Made by a program: the position numbers and the translations under genes. From Sporomusa malonica (lineage in GTDB: Bacteria > Bacillota > Negativicutes > Sporomusales > Sporomusaceae), in the NCBI RefSeq assembly GCF_041428715.1, contig NZ_CP155572.1: 64,000 nt of DNA; one strand, 5' to 3'. Every line of letters starts with the position of its first letter. Position 1 is the stretch's first letter. This document shows positions 25,854 through 34,872 of the stretch, piece by piece. Under the pieces are notes generated by a model. It did not search any database. It had not been told where the DNA came from and saw only the letters and a list, made by a program, of their open reading frames with translations.

Positions 25854-27647
25854 TTGCCTGAGATATATGGAGAAACGGACGGCTTAAAAAAAATGATTCT
25901 GGATAGTTTGGAACAATTATATGAGTATACGGTTCCTTTTAGCCAGACAATTACCAATGAGCTTGCCCAAGGCATGGCTACTATAACAGAACAGGTAAAC
26001 CGTGAAATTGCCGTGTATATAAACCGGCGGGGAAGCGTTATTCGTGTCGCTGTAGGGGATACCAAGACAGTATCGCTACCAGAAACCGATGGACGGCGCG
26101 CTCTTAACCGGTTGAGCGGTATTCGGTGCATACATACCCATCCTGGCGGGGACAGCCGGTTAAGTAATGTAGACTTGGCATCACTTAAAGAAATGCGTTT
26201 TGATATCATGACGGCAATTGGCGTTCGAGATGGCATCCATGAAATTAGTTTTGGCTTTATTTCAGGCCATACAGCTGATAGTTATGATGTAGGAACCGTT
26301 GGTCCACTTTCCTTGTCCGAGTTTACGCAGCTTGATTTAGGCTATTTGACTAATCAGATTGAGCGCCAACTAGAAAGCAAAGATATAACTTCTACTATGG
26401 CGCAAGTTGAAAAGGCACTATTAGTCGGTGTTGAAAGGCAAGGATTATGGGATGTCAGTGATTCTCTTAGTGAATTAGCACAATTAGCTGAAACGGCAGG
26501 GGCTGCAGTTGTAGGCTCCGTTTGGCAGAAACGAAGTCGTCCTGATGCTGCATTTTTTATCGGACGAGGTAAGGTTCAGGAAATTAGCCTTAGTCGCCAA
26601 GAACTAGGTGCCAATTTGATTATTTTTGATGACGAGCTTTCTCCCGCTCAGCAACGCAACCTAGAGCAGACGCTGGGGATTAAAGTCATTGACAGGCCGG
26701 CGCTAATACTAGATATATTTGCGCAAAGAGCGCGTTCACATGAAGGGAAACTGCAGGTTGAACTAGCTCAGTTAAAATATAATCTTCCCCGCTTGGGCGG
26801 GCAAGGACTGGTATTGTCTCGCCTTGGAGGTGGCATTGGTACTAGGGGGCCTGGTGAAACAAAACTCGAAGTTGATCGACGACGAATACGTTCAAGAATT
26901 AATGATATCGAACAAGAAATTGAAAATCTAAAAAAACATCGAAATTTGCATCGTGAGCGACGCCAGGCAGCTAGAATACCAACAACCGCTCTGGTGGGTT
27001 ATACCAATGCCGGCAAGTCTACACTCCTAAATAAACTTACCGATGCGGGGGTGTTGGCAGAGGACAAGCTGTTTGCAACATTGGATCCAACTACTAGGAG
27101 AACTAAACTTCCCGGTGGTAGAGAAATTTTATTGACAGACACTGTGGGCTTTATTCAGAAGCTACCCCACCAGTTGATTGCGGCGTTTCGGGGAACACTT
27201 GAAGAAGTTATTCAGGCTGATTTGTTATTGCATGTTATTGACGCCAGTCATCCCCAATATGAAAAGCAGAGCCAAGCAGTGTATCAAGTGTTGCGGGAGC
27301 TAGGGGCAGACACTAAACCGGTAATAACAGTTTTCAACAAGGTAGACAAAATAGAGAGTCAACATGTCATAGAGCGTATGCTCCGGGAGCCCGGAAGTGT
27401 TGCTGTTTCTGCAGTCACAGGGGTAAACTTGGATAACTTGCTTGGTCTGATCGAAGATAGCCTTAAAGCAAAAACAGTAGATGCAATATTAGTTTTACCG
27501 TATGACGATAGCGGTGTGCTATCTAAGCTATATGATACTGCCACAGTAAATTCTGTTGATTACAACCCAGATGGTATTTATGTCGCTGTATCTTTACCAC
27601 CAGAGCTATTTGAACGTTATAAGAAATATGTATCAGGAGATGAATAA
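25854..27647 (+). CDS. hflX: GTPase HflX with N-terminal JAMM-like domain
   Basis: A 597-residue ribosome-associated GTPase; HflX splits stalled or hibernating 70S ribosomes under stress. The C-terminal two thirds are standard: GLGANLI/DDELSPAQQRNLE subdomain, GGQGLVLSRLGGGIGTRGPGETKLE linker, and a G domain with GYTNAGKST (about 381), DTVGFIQKLP (about 428) and NKVD (about 494). The first 150 residues are an extension absent from E. coli HflX, carrying H94-T-H96-x7-S104-x2-D107 and an upstream E51, an exact JAMM/MPN+ metalloprotease pattern. TTG 25854 follows AGGGGTG at 25839-25845. The ynbB gene follows directly, as hflX-ynbB do in Bacillus. Confidence 0.92.
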   Translation: MPEIYGETDGLKKMILDSLEQLYEYTVPFSQTITNELAQGMATITEQVNREIAVYINRRGSVIRVAVGDTKTVSLPETDGRRALNRLSGIRCIHTHPGGDSRLSNVDLASLKEMRFDIMTAIGVRDGIHEISFGFISGHTADSYDVGTVGPLSLSEFTQLDLGYLTNQIERQLESKDITSTMAQVEKALLVGVERQGLWDVSDSLSELAQLAETAGAAVVGSVWQKRSRPDAAFFIGRGKVQEISLSRQELGANLIIFDDELSPAQQRNLEQTLGIKVIDRPALILDIFAQRARSHEGKLQVELAQLKYNLPRLGGQGLVLSRLGGGIGTRGPGETKLEVDRRRIRSRINDIEQEIENLKKHRNLHRERRQAARIPTTALVGYTNAGKSTLLNKLTDAGVLAEDKLFATLDPTTRRTKLPGGREILLTDTVGFIQKLPHQLIAAFRGTLEEVIQADLLLHVIDASHPQYEKQSQAVYQVLRELGADTKPVITVFNKVDKIESQHVIERMLREPGSVAVSAVTGVNLDNLLGLIEDSLKAKTVDAILVLPYDDSGVLSKLYDTATVNSVDYNPDGIYVAVSLPPELFERYKKYVSGDE

Positions 27648-27651
27648 ATTA

Positions 27652-28893
27652 GTGAGCCTATTCCCTGAAAGTATTATAATCCTAAAAAATAAAGCCCTTG
27701 AACAGGCACGTCCACTTTTTACAGCCATTGATGAAATATCAGAACAGAATACCGCTAGAGTATTAAGGGCTTTTCGGAATCATCAAATTTCTGAATATCT
27801 CTTTCGAACAACTACCGGATATGGATATGGCGATAGTGGGCGGGAACGTCTGGAAGCAGTGTGGGCTGAACTCTGTGGAGCTGAAAAGGCTTTAGTGCGA
27901 ACTCAGTTTGTGTCGGGAACACATGCATTGTCCTGCGTCCTATTTGGATTACTGCGCCCTGGAGATGCATTATTAGCCGTTACCGGAGCACCCTACGACA
28001 CAATGCAAACCGTCATTGGACATACGGTACACACTCCCGGCTCATTAAAGGAATGCGGGATCAGCTATCAAGAAATATCCATGACTGCAGACGGAATAAA
28101 TATCGGCGCGATTGCTGGATATATTAGGAACAATACCAAAATCGCACTTATTCAGCGTTCCCGGGGCTATAGCCTGAGAAAGCCGCTAACTATTGAGGAA
28201 ATCAGGGAGGCATGTGCCGAAATCAAGAAACATAAGCCTGATTGCATATGTTTTGTTGATAACTGTTACGGCGAGTTTGTTGAGGTAGCTGAGCCGACAA
28301 GTGTTGGCGCTGATATAATGGCTGGGTCGCTTATTAAAAATCCAGGTGGTGGCTTGGCGCCTTCTGGCGGATATATTGCCGGTAAAGCGGAATTAGTAAA
28401 TATGGCTGCGTGTCGTCTAACAGCACCGGGGCTAGGGGGAGAACTGGGGGCAACGCTGGCAGATATCCGCTTATTTTACCAGGGGTTGTTTTTAGCGCCT
28501 CACGTTGTGAATCAGGCCTTAAAAGGCGCAATATTTGCGGCTGTGTTATTCGATTTATTAGGTTACAAGACTTTACCGCGACCAGATGAATTACGAAGTG
28601 ATATCATTCAAGCCATTGAATTAGGATCTCCAGACAAGATGATTGCATTTTGCCAGGGCTTACAGCAGTACTCGCCAGTCGATGCGCATGTACGACCTAT
28701 ACCAGGACCGATGCCAGGGTATACTGATCAAGTCATTATGGCAGGAGGAACTTTTATTCAGGGGTCATCAATTGAACTTAGTGCTGACGGTCCATTGCGC
28801 TCGCCTTATATTGTCTATTTACAAGGCGGATTAACGTTTGAACATGCTATGTTAGGTATCTTAGGAGCAGCTAGCGCAATCGCTAGACAATAA
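27652..28893 (+). CDS. ynbB: YnbB-like PLP enzyme (methionine gamma-lyase/aluminium-resistance family)
   Basis: A 413-residue fold-type I PLP protein of the family called aluminium resistance protein or methionine gamma-lyase family. The segment ADIMAGSLIKNPGGGLAPSGGYIAG contains the lysine expected to hold PLP (SLIKNPGG). GTG 27652 is 12 nt after AGGAG; ATG 27640 abuts that site and is less likely. The hflX stop is immediately before, so the two are co-transcribed. The true reaction of this family is uncertain. Confidence 0.85.
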   Translation: MSLFPESIIILKNKALEQARPLFTAIDEISEQNTARVLRAFRNHQISEYLFRTTTGYGYGDSGRERLEAVWAELCGAEKALVRTQFVSGTHALSCVLFGLLRPGDALLAVTGAPYDTMQTVIGHTVHTPGSLKECGISYQEISMTADGINIGAIAGYIRNNTKIALIQRSRGYSLRKPLTIEEIREACAEIKKHKPDCICFVDNCYGEFVEVAEPTSVGADIMAGSLIKNPGGGLAPSGGYIAGKAELVNMAACRLTAPGLGGELGATLADIRLFYQGLFLAPHVVNQALKGAIFAAVLFDLLGYKTLPRPDELRSDIIQAIELGSPDKMIAFCQGLQQYSPVDAHVRPIPGPMPGYTDQVIMAGGTFIQGSSIELSADGPLRSPYIVYLQGGLTFEHAMLGILGAASAIARQ

Positions 28894-29007
28894 TCCAACA
28901 TTTCTTTTCATATTTCTTAATCGTGGTTAATTTTGTGACAGGAAAAAACATACGAGCGTCGAATAGAGCAAAAGTATGAAAAAATATGCTTTTTTTGGTG
29001 GTTAAGT

Positions 29008-30606
29008 GTGGAATATGTAATTGCCAGTTTAGTAGCTATCCTTGCCGCAACTCTAATTGTATATAAGCTGGCCAACAGCATATTTGGGCTGAGTTTGCGC
29101 TTAAGACCACTATTGTTATGTGCAGCCTGTGCTATGTTTATTAGCTTAGTGTTGCCTAAAATTGTTGTTGGATTTGCTGGATTACCTGGTACGATTGCTG
29201 TCTTGGCGGTCTTTGCTATTATATTTGCTTATTTTGTTGCTAAGTATGAAGATGAACCGTCTCCTACGGAGGTTGGCGAAAATGAAAGCGCGTGTTGTTT
29301 ATTAGTTGCTCAGAGCCAGCCGGATACGATAGTACAAGTCGGAATTACTAGTGAAGTGCCAAATGAAATTCGTAATAGTAATAACGATGAGAAAGAGATT
29401 AGCCATATTACAGAGAGTGAAAATGAATATGAGTCTGCTTTATATGAGCCATCGACTTCTAAAGTGGACGACTATTACTCAGTGCAGACCGATATTGTGG
29501 TAGGGAATGCTCATGATTATAATAGCGAAGGTACAACCAATATCTCAATAATTGAAGAAACTGAAGAACTGTCCATTAATGAGCAAACAACCCAAATTAC
29601 GAACAATCTTCCTAAAGAGATTCACGATGATCCAGTGTATCTGAACTTATTTGAACTAGATAATTTGGTCTTGGTTACCGATGCATCGACTTCAGGGGTG
29701 GCCGAAAACTGTTCAACGCAGGCCGAGGTGTTGTTAGAGAATACTCACGATCAAAATAGCGAAGGTATAACCAATATCTCAGTGACAGAAGAACTTGAAA
29801 GACTGCCAATTAATGAACAAACTGCTGAAAGTACAAATAATCTCCCAGAAGAGATTGGCGAGATCGGATTGAGTTCAGATTTATCGGAACTAGATAATTT
29901 GGGTTCGGTTACCAATATTGTTAATGTTCTTGAAGAACCGACATTTGTAGAAGAGCGTGAAATCCCGATTGAAGTTGTCGAAGAACTAGAGATAGTTGAC
30001 AGTACACTTAGGCAGAACACTAAGTTTGAGGAATTACTGGCAGAAGAAATTGAAGTAGTACAAGATTCCCTTAATGATACAACAGTCCAGGAAGAACTTA
30101 TGCAAAAACGACCTGATACAACATTTGCGACGTCAGGCGTTACAGTGCAGGAGGATGAAAACTCAATAATGCCCTATAATGAAACAGCAGTGGAAAAAAT
30201 ACTGCCTGAGTCAGACCAACTGGATGATCTAATTGATTTTGCATTTTCAAGTAAAGAACGGCATGATTATGAAGCCGCGCTTACTGCTTTTAAACAGGCT
30301 TTAACTTTATATCCGTATAGTGAAGCTGCTCCTTTTTTAGTAGTTGAAGTTGGCAATCTTTTGAAAAATAAGGGTGCCTATGATGAAGCTATTGAAGTAT
30401 TTTCAGATGGTCGTAATCTTTGTCAAACTAGAGAAGATGAAATGATGGAGCAGGAGTTTATCAGCACTATTGCATATCTTCGTATTATCAAAAATGTTTT
30501 ATTGCAACATCGCTTAGGCTGTGTTCGTTTTTTAGAAATCCCACAGCATATAGTAAAAGAAATTGATGACGAATTTAAAGAATGGCGCAGTGTAGGCAAT
30601 AACTAA
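29008..30606 (+). CDS. Membrane-anchored acidic protein with internal repeat and C-terminal TPR
   Basis: A 532-residue protein. Two or three hydrophobic helices occupy residues 1-85, a long strongly acidic low-complexity region covers about 90-400, and a tetratricopeptide-like domain ends the protein (LIDFAFSSKERHDYEAALTAFKQAL near 408). The acidic region holds a 78-residue duplication. GTG 29008 has GGTGG at 28997-29001. It precedes a PRC-barrel and a VanW gene, suggesting an envelope role. No named family recognised. Confidence 0.72.
   Translation: MEYVIASLVAILAATLIVYKLANSIFGLSLRLRPLLLCAACAMFISLVLPKIVVGFAGLPGTIAVLAVFAIIFAYFVAKYEDEPSPTEVGENESACCLLVAQSQPDTIVQVGITSEVPNEIRNSNNDEKEISHITESENEYESALYEPSTSKVDDYYSVQTDIVVGNAHDYNSEGTTNISIIEETEELSINEQTTQITNNLPKEIHDDPVYLNLFELDNLVLVTDASTSGVAENCSTQAEVLLENTHDQNSEGITNISVTEELERLPINEQTAESTNNLPEEIGEIGLSSDLSELDNLGSVTNIVNVLEEPTFVEEREIPIEVVEELEIVDSTLRQNTKFEELLAEEIEVVQDSLNDTTVQEELMQKRPDTTFATSGVTVQEDENSIMPYNETAVEKILPESDQLDDLIDFAFSSKERHDYEAALTAFKQALTLYPYSEAAPFLVVEVGNLLKNKGAYDEAIEVFSDGRNLCQTREDEMMEQEFISTIAYLRIIKNVLLQHRLGCVRFLEIPQHIVKEIDDEFKEWRSVGNN
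29491..29943 (+). repeat. Tandem 234-bp duplication inside the acidic TPR gene
   Basis: Unit A (from 29491) and unit B (from 29725) share the order NSEG-TNIS, EL, INEQT, TNNLP-EI, ELDNL, VT at a 78-codon period. DNA identity is clear at AATAGCGAAGGTA and flanks. The duplication lengthens the acidic linker and has diverged, so it is not very recent. Confidence 0.75.
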
Positions 30607-30651
30607 TTAAATAACTAAAATTAATTAATAGAATATGTGGAGGTTATAAAG

Positions 30652-31458
30652 ATGAAAAAGAGTGTAGAAATTGTTGGACAACCAATTATTAGCATTACGG
30701 AAGGTGTAGAGTTTGGTAATGTTAAAGAGCTTCTGATTAATGCTGCTAATGGTACAATAGAAGCATTGGTTATTGATGATGCCAAATGGTATTATGGAGC
30801 TAAGTTTTTGCCTTTTGAAGCTATTACTGCACTTGGTGAGCATGCAGTTACCATTAATAATAGTGGGGATATTCTGACTATGAAAGATAGGCCAGAATTT
30901 GAAAAGTTGCTCGAAGCGGGTATAAAAGTCATCGGGACTAAGGTATTAACTAAAGGTGGCAGATTTCAGGGAAAAATCAATGAATTTATAATTGATAACA
31001 CTGGAAAAATTAACGTCTGTGAAATGGAGAATGCTGAAGGTGAGGTTTTACATCTCCCTGCAGAACGAATAGTTACATTTGGTAAAGAAGTTTTAATTAT
31101 TTCCGAGGAGGGAGAGATAATTGCTGAAACTATTGAAATTCCTCCTGTTCAGTCCGAACAAGTTGAAATTTTGCCTGATGTAGATGTGACAACACACCAA
31201 GTTGAAGAGCCTGCAGCCGTTGCTCCAGTAGTTGAGATAGAGACAAAAGAAAATGAACAGCAACCTCCTGTTGATGATTCGGCTAAAAAGTTTGATGATA
31301 AGCATCGCAAGTTTTTGTTAGGTAAGAAAGCTGCCCGTCGTATTGAGACTGATAATGGTATGCTAATTGTTGAGCAAGGTGGCGAAATCACTGAAGAAGT
31401 ATTACAGAAAGCCAAGCTTGCCGGTAAATTTGTTGAATTATCAATGAATATTCAGTAA
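30652..31458 (+). CDS. PRC-barrel domain protein
   Basis: A 268-residue protein with two N-terminal PRC-barrel units (about residues 1-80 and 85-160; VGQPIISITEGVEFGNVKEL and IGTKVLTKGGRFQGKINEF), then an acidic linker and a C-terminal segment. PRC barrels act as small binding modules in envelope or RNA-related proteins. ATG 30652 with GTGGAGGT at 30637-30643 is preferred to an ATG at 30637. It follows the TPR gene by 45 nt and ends in a terminator. Confidence 0.8.
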   Translation: MKKSVEIVGQPIISITEGVEFGNVKELLINAANGTIEALVIDDAKWYYGAKFLPFEAITALGEHAVTINNSGDILTMKDRPEFEKLLEAGIKVIGTKVLTKGGRFQGKINEFIIDNTGKINVCEMENAEGEVLHLPAERIVTFGKEVLIISEEGEIIAETIEIPPVQSEQVEILPDVDVTTHQVEEPAAVAPVVEIETKENEQQPPVDDSAKKFDDKHRKFLLGKKAARRIETDNGMLIVEQGGEITEEVLQKAKLAGKFVELSMNIQ

Positions 31459-31464
31459 TTGGAG

Positions 31465-31494
31465 GTAAAGTCCCCGCTACTTAGCGGGGTTTAC
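31465..31494 (+). terminator. Terminator after the PRC-barrel gene
   Basis: CCCCGCT (31472-31478), loop ACTT, AGCGGGG (31483-31489), extended by GTAAA/TTTAC outside a short mismatch. The T tract is weak (TTTACTT), so termination may be partial ahead of vanW. Confidence 0.7.
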
Positions 31495-31550
31495 TTAACT
31501 ACAAAAGTTTGCTTTGTTTATTACAACACTTAACGCAATGAAAGGATTAA

Positions 31551-32939
31551 GTGTGCTTTGTGCAAACTGTAACATCTAAAAATTCTAGTATAATATTATT
31601 TTTAATCATCATTATGATTTTTAGTTCTATAAGTATGATTGCAGCTAACACCACGTTTATGGTAACAGACGGAATTTATCAGGGTGTTACCGTTGGCGAT
31701 ATACATGTTGGTGGCTTATCAGTAACTCAAGCCGAGCAAAAGATCATAGCTGAGTTTAGAGAACGAACGGCAAAAGCACCCATTACAGCAGTATATCAAA
31801 ATCAAAAATGGACGATTACTGCTCAGGAGATTGAATTAGGTATTGAAGCTGATAAATTGGCTCAACAAGCTTATGATGTTGGCCGCAATGGTAATATTGT
31901 TCACCGGTTAAAAGAAAGATATTTGGCAGTTAACAAGGGACATAGTTTACCATTGACAGCTCACTATAATCATGATAGAGTACATGCTATCTTGCTGGAT
32001 ATTACTAGGAGCATTGATCGGCAACCGCAAAATGCTAGGCTGAGACTAACAGGAAACTCTTTTAATGTTGAAATAGTCCCAGAGACAATTGGTCGCAGGG
32101 TTGATTTAACCAAGACAATAGCTGGTATCAGTGAAAATCTAAATACAAGCCTTATGTTTACGCTTAACATATCTGTAGAGGAACTTATACCGCCTGTAGT
32201 AGCCAGTGATTTTGCGCATATTGACGGACTAATTGCTTCTTATACCACGCAATTTGACTTATGGGATCAAAATCGTACTCAAAATGTTTTGTTAGCGGCA
32301 AAGAGTACCAATGGGATCTTGGTTAGAACAGGCGAAGTATTCTCCTTTAATAATATTGTTGGGCTGAGGTTGGCGAAATTTGGATACAAAGAAGCCCCTG
32401 GATACATTAATGGCGTTTTAGTTCCTGATTGGGGTGGAGGCGTGTGCCAAGTTAGCAGTACGATATATAATGCTGCCTTGTTAGCTGACCTAAGTATAGA
32501 AGAGCGGACAGCTCACTTTCGACCGCCAGGTTATGTACCTATTGGACAAGATGCAACTGTGGCTGATAATCAGCTGGATTTCAGGTTTAAAAATACATTA
32601 TCGCAGAATATTTATATTACTACTGAAGTTTTTGGTAATCAGCTTATTGTTAATATCTTTGGCAAACGCATGGACAACCTTCCTGAAATTTATGTGGTAG
32701 CTACAGATAAAAAAGTTTTTGAGCCTAACACTATTATTAAGCAGGATACTAATTTAGAACTTGGGAAAGAAATTGTCGAAGTTGAAGGTCAAAAGGGTTT
32801 TCAAGTATCTACTTATCGTATAAAAAAAGTAGATGGAAAGATTGCCAATAAAGAATTCTTGGCATCAGATGAGTTTAAACCTGTTGACAAAGTAGTACGA
32901 GTAGGAACTAAAATTCCCCCGCAGCAATCCAAGAAATAG
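31551..32939 (+). CDS. VanW family protein with peptidoglycan-binding and G5-like domains
   Basis: A 462-residue exported protein. An N-terminal hydrophobic helix (residues about 13-32) serves as signal anchor, followed by a PGBD_4-like region (GIYQGVTVGDIHVGGLSVTQAE to about 215), the VanW domain (RTGEVFSFNNIVG, GGGVCQVSSTIYNAALLA) and a C-terminal G5-like stretch (EPNTIIKQDTNLELGKEIVEVEGQKG). VanW is a wall-associated domain whose enzymatic role is unclear. GTG 31551 follows AAAGGA. It converges on lexA with a shared terminator. Confidence 0.88.
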   Translation: MCFVQTVTSKNSSIILFLIIIMIFSSISMIAANTTFMVTDGIYQGVTVGDIHVGGLSVTQAEQKIIAEFRERTAKAPITAVYQNQKWTITAQEIELGIEADKLAQQAYDVGRNGNIVHRLKERYLAVNKGHSLPLTAHYNHDRVHAILLDITRSIDRQPQNARLRLTGNSFNVEIVPETIGRRVDLTKTIAGISENLNTSLMFTLNISVEELIPPVVASDFAHIDGLIASYTTQFDLWDQNRTQNVLLAAKSTNGILVRTGEVFSFNNIVGLRLAKFGYKEAPGYINGVLVPDWGGGVCQVSSTIYNAALLADLSIEERTAHFRPPGYVPIGQDATVADNQLDFRFKNTLSQNIYITTEVFGNQLIVNIFGKRMDNLPEIYVVATDKKVFEPNTIIKQDTNLELGKEIVEVEGQKGFQVSTYRIKKVDGKIANKEFLASDEFKPVDKVVRVGTKIPPQQSKK

Positions 32940-32965
32940 CACTAATACGATTTTTTTGTAAAGTT

Positions 32966-33022
32966 AAGAAATAGGTAAAATAGAAGCTCGCAATTTGCGA
33001 GCTTCTATTTTACCTATTTCTT
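32966..33022. terminator. Bidirectional terminator, 28-bp perfect inverted repeat
   Basis: Arms 32966-32993 and 32995-33022 are exact reverse complements around a single central base. A-rich outer bases give a U-rich tail on both strands. It serves convergent vanW (+) and lexA (-). The stem is unusually long for a terminator. Confidence 0.9.
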
Positions 33023-33041
33023 ATTATTTATCCAGTTACTA

Positions 33042-33668
33042 CTATTGCATGAGACGAAATACACCGATAACTTTACCCAATATTTGAACATTACGGGAAT
33101 ATATAGGTTCCATGGTTGCATTTTCAGGCTGTAACCGAATATAATCTTTTTCTTTAAAAAAACGTTTTACGGTAGCATCTTCTTCGTCAATAAGAGCCAC
33201 TATGATATCGCCGCTATGAGCTGTATTTTGGCTACGAACTAAAACATAATCACCATCTAAGATTCCCGCATCAATCATGCTATCGCCTTGTACCGTAAGC
33301 ATAAATACATCGCGGTCTCCAACTAGCTCAGTAGGAAGAGGATAGGTTTCCTCAATATTCTCTACTGCTAATATAGGTTTACCTGCTGTTACTCGTCCAA
33401 CAAGTGGTACTGGAGTAACTTGTTTTTGGCGCCACGGTGCTTCATCTAAAACATCAATGGCGCGCGGTTTTGTGGGATCGCGGCGAATGAATCCCATTTC
33501 TTCAAGTTTTGACAAATAGCTATGTACCGTGGAACTAGAGCTAAGTCCAACCGCTTCACCAATTTCCCGAACCGAAGGCGGATAGCCTTTACTTCGAAGA
33601 GTTTCTTTAATGTACTTAAGAATTTGTTTTTGTCTGGTATTAAGCAATATCTCTTTATTAAGACTCAT
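33042..33668 (-). CDS. lexA: SOS repressor LexA
   Basis: A 208-residue repressor. The N-terminal winged helix (TRQKQILKYI, SVREIGEAVGLSSSSTVHSYL) is followed by the S24 self-cleavage domain with scissile A95-G96 (RVTAGKP), nucleophile S130 (GDSM) and K168 (ATVKRF). DNA damage and RecA trigger self-cleavage and derepress SOS genes. A LexA box lies 60 bp upstream of the start, so it is autoregulated. Confidence 0.96.
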   Translation of the reverse strand: MSLNKEILLNTRQKQILKYIKETLRSKGYPPSVREIGEAVGLSSSSTVHSYLSKLEEMGFIRRDPTKPRAIDVLDEAPWRQKQVTPVPLVGRVTAGKPILAVENIEETYPLPTELVGDRDVFMLTVQGDSMIDAGILDGDYVLVRSQNTAHSGDIIVALIDEEDATVKRFFKEKDYIRLQPENATMEPIYSRNVQILGKVIGVFRLMQ

Positions 33669-33727
33669 TATGGCACCACCAACCGTATTTGATTATATTA
33701 ATAGTATAACATTATTAGGATAAAATG

Positions 33728-33741
33728 CAAACACTCGTTCG
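33728..33741 (-). promoter_or_regulatory. LexA (SOS) box
   Basis: On the minus strand the site reads CGAACGAGTGTTTG, one mismatch from the Gram-positive consensus CGAAC-N4-GTTCG. Its position upstream of lexA fits autorepression. Confidence 0.85.
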
Positions 33742-33784
33742 AATTTTTTCAATATAAGGGACAAGGTTCATATAAAAATTTATG

Positions 33785-34059
33785 TCCGATAATATCTATT
33801 ATGTTAAGTTGAAGCTGAGGGAGGCACAAAAAGCGTGCGCCTATGGAATTAACTGCCAAACGCTACAGAAAACTCGCATAATGACTGCAAAATAAAAACG
33901 CATTCATTACGCCAGGTTTCTTCCGCTCTTAGACATAATAGATGTTATACGACGTGCTCTTAAACCCTGCGGGGCTATGGTAACAACGAACTGCGTTGTC
34001 GAAGGTTTATGTTTATTTGGTGGTTATCCGCATGGATTGAAATGCTGTGTATGGCGTGG
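33785..34059 (-). repeat. Cassette-end repeat, copy 1
   Basis: About 275 bp aligning along its whole length with 42581-42820 (roughly three quarters identical by eye), with one extra insert of about 30 bp near 34010-34040. Shared blocks include ATTATGTTAAGTTG, AACGCTACAGAAA, TTCTTCCGCT, GGACATAAT/AGACATAAT and GGCTATGGTA. CCGATAATATCTATTATGT near one end is complementary to ACATAATAGATGTTATACG at about 33935-33953, so a large hairpin can form. It follows the stop of the minus-strand gene at 34090 by 30 nt, exactly as copy 2 follows its gene. Confidence 0.8.
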
Positions 34060-34089
34060 ATAAATCAATAATGGTTGAAAACTGATTGG

Positions 34090-34553
34090 CTAGATATGTT
34101 CTTTCTGGCAAAGTGCATTGGATTGAATGTCCTGACCAAATATTAACTGTGAGATGTCGATGTCATCTATAGCAGAGCGTAGTTCTGTTTCGTTTCTCAT
34201 GCATTGTATTAATCTTATAAAAACAGCTTTACTTTCTATACTTTTCATATTTGCACCTTTTCGCCAGAATTCAGCAAGGCACTCTATAATTTCCTTACTT
34301 CCGTAAACACAAATACGTGCTTTAGCATCACACATTAATATTTTACTTTCAAATTCTGCCCAAAATTCTGCGACATTGCTATACTACTTACAGAGCGAAT
34401 AAAGTCAACATAGGCTTTTGTCTTTAATATCTGCAGTCTTTTGTTTGTTTCAGCCTTTCGCGCATATATATATTGTAAACTAGCACCAATAATAACACCT
34501 ATTACTGCAACTATAGCGGGTACAAAAATTTTGAAAAAACTATCTATATCCAT
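34090..34553 (-). pseudogene. Small membrane-anchored protein gene, apparently frameshifted
   Basis: Two consecutive frames: 34335-34553 (72 residues, TM helix then RKAETNKRLQILKTKAYVDFIRSV) and 34090-34335 (81 residues, AKARICVYGSKEIIECLAEFWRKGA). The second frame stays open upstream of its ATG and reads VAEFWAEFESKIL before it, so the two look like one protein of about 150 residues broken by a frameshift near 34365-34375. Alternatively they are separate genes coupled through TAATG at 34333-34337. The ribosome site GGAGGG precedes 34553. It belongs to a type of short membrane protein common as accessory cargo; function unknown. The 3' side carries repeat copy 1. Confidence 0.6.
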
Positions 34554-34872
34554 CTAATCCCTCCTATTACACATTTTCATTTTTTCTATAAATAATCCAA
34601 ATATCCTGCTAAAAGTGTTTGCTTTGCTAGGAATTGAGATTAGGCTACTATTTATATTTATGTAACCTAAACGACTTTATTAGTGGCATTTTAAGGCTTG
34701 TTTATTTTGTTGTTCGTTAGAAACCCTTAGCGATAATGTTAAGCAACCTATAAGGCTTATGGTGAGTTTTGATTTTATCTTGAATTAATACTAATCCCAA
34801 TTAAAGGTAATATCGCAACTTTGTAGAATTGTAGAATTTAGGAAGAAAAGTTATTCTATGGAGTGTGATTCT
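34554..34872. other. AT-rich divergent intergenic region
   Basis: No gene is seen. It separates the minus-strand cassette gene from the plus-strand TPR gene and must hold both promoters, but no confident -35/-10 pair could be assigned. A GGAGTG at 34860-34865 is the likely ribosome site for the TPR gene. Confidence 0.4.
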
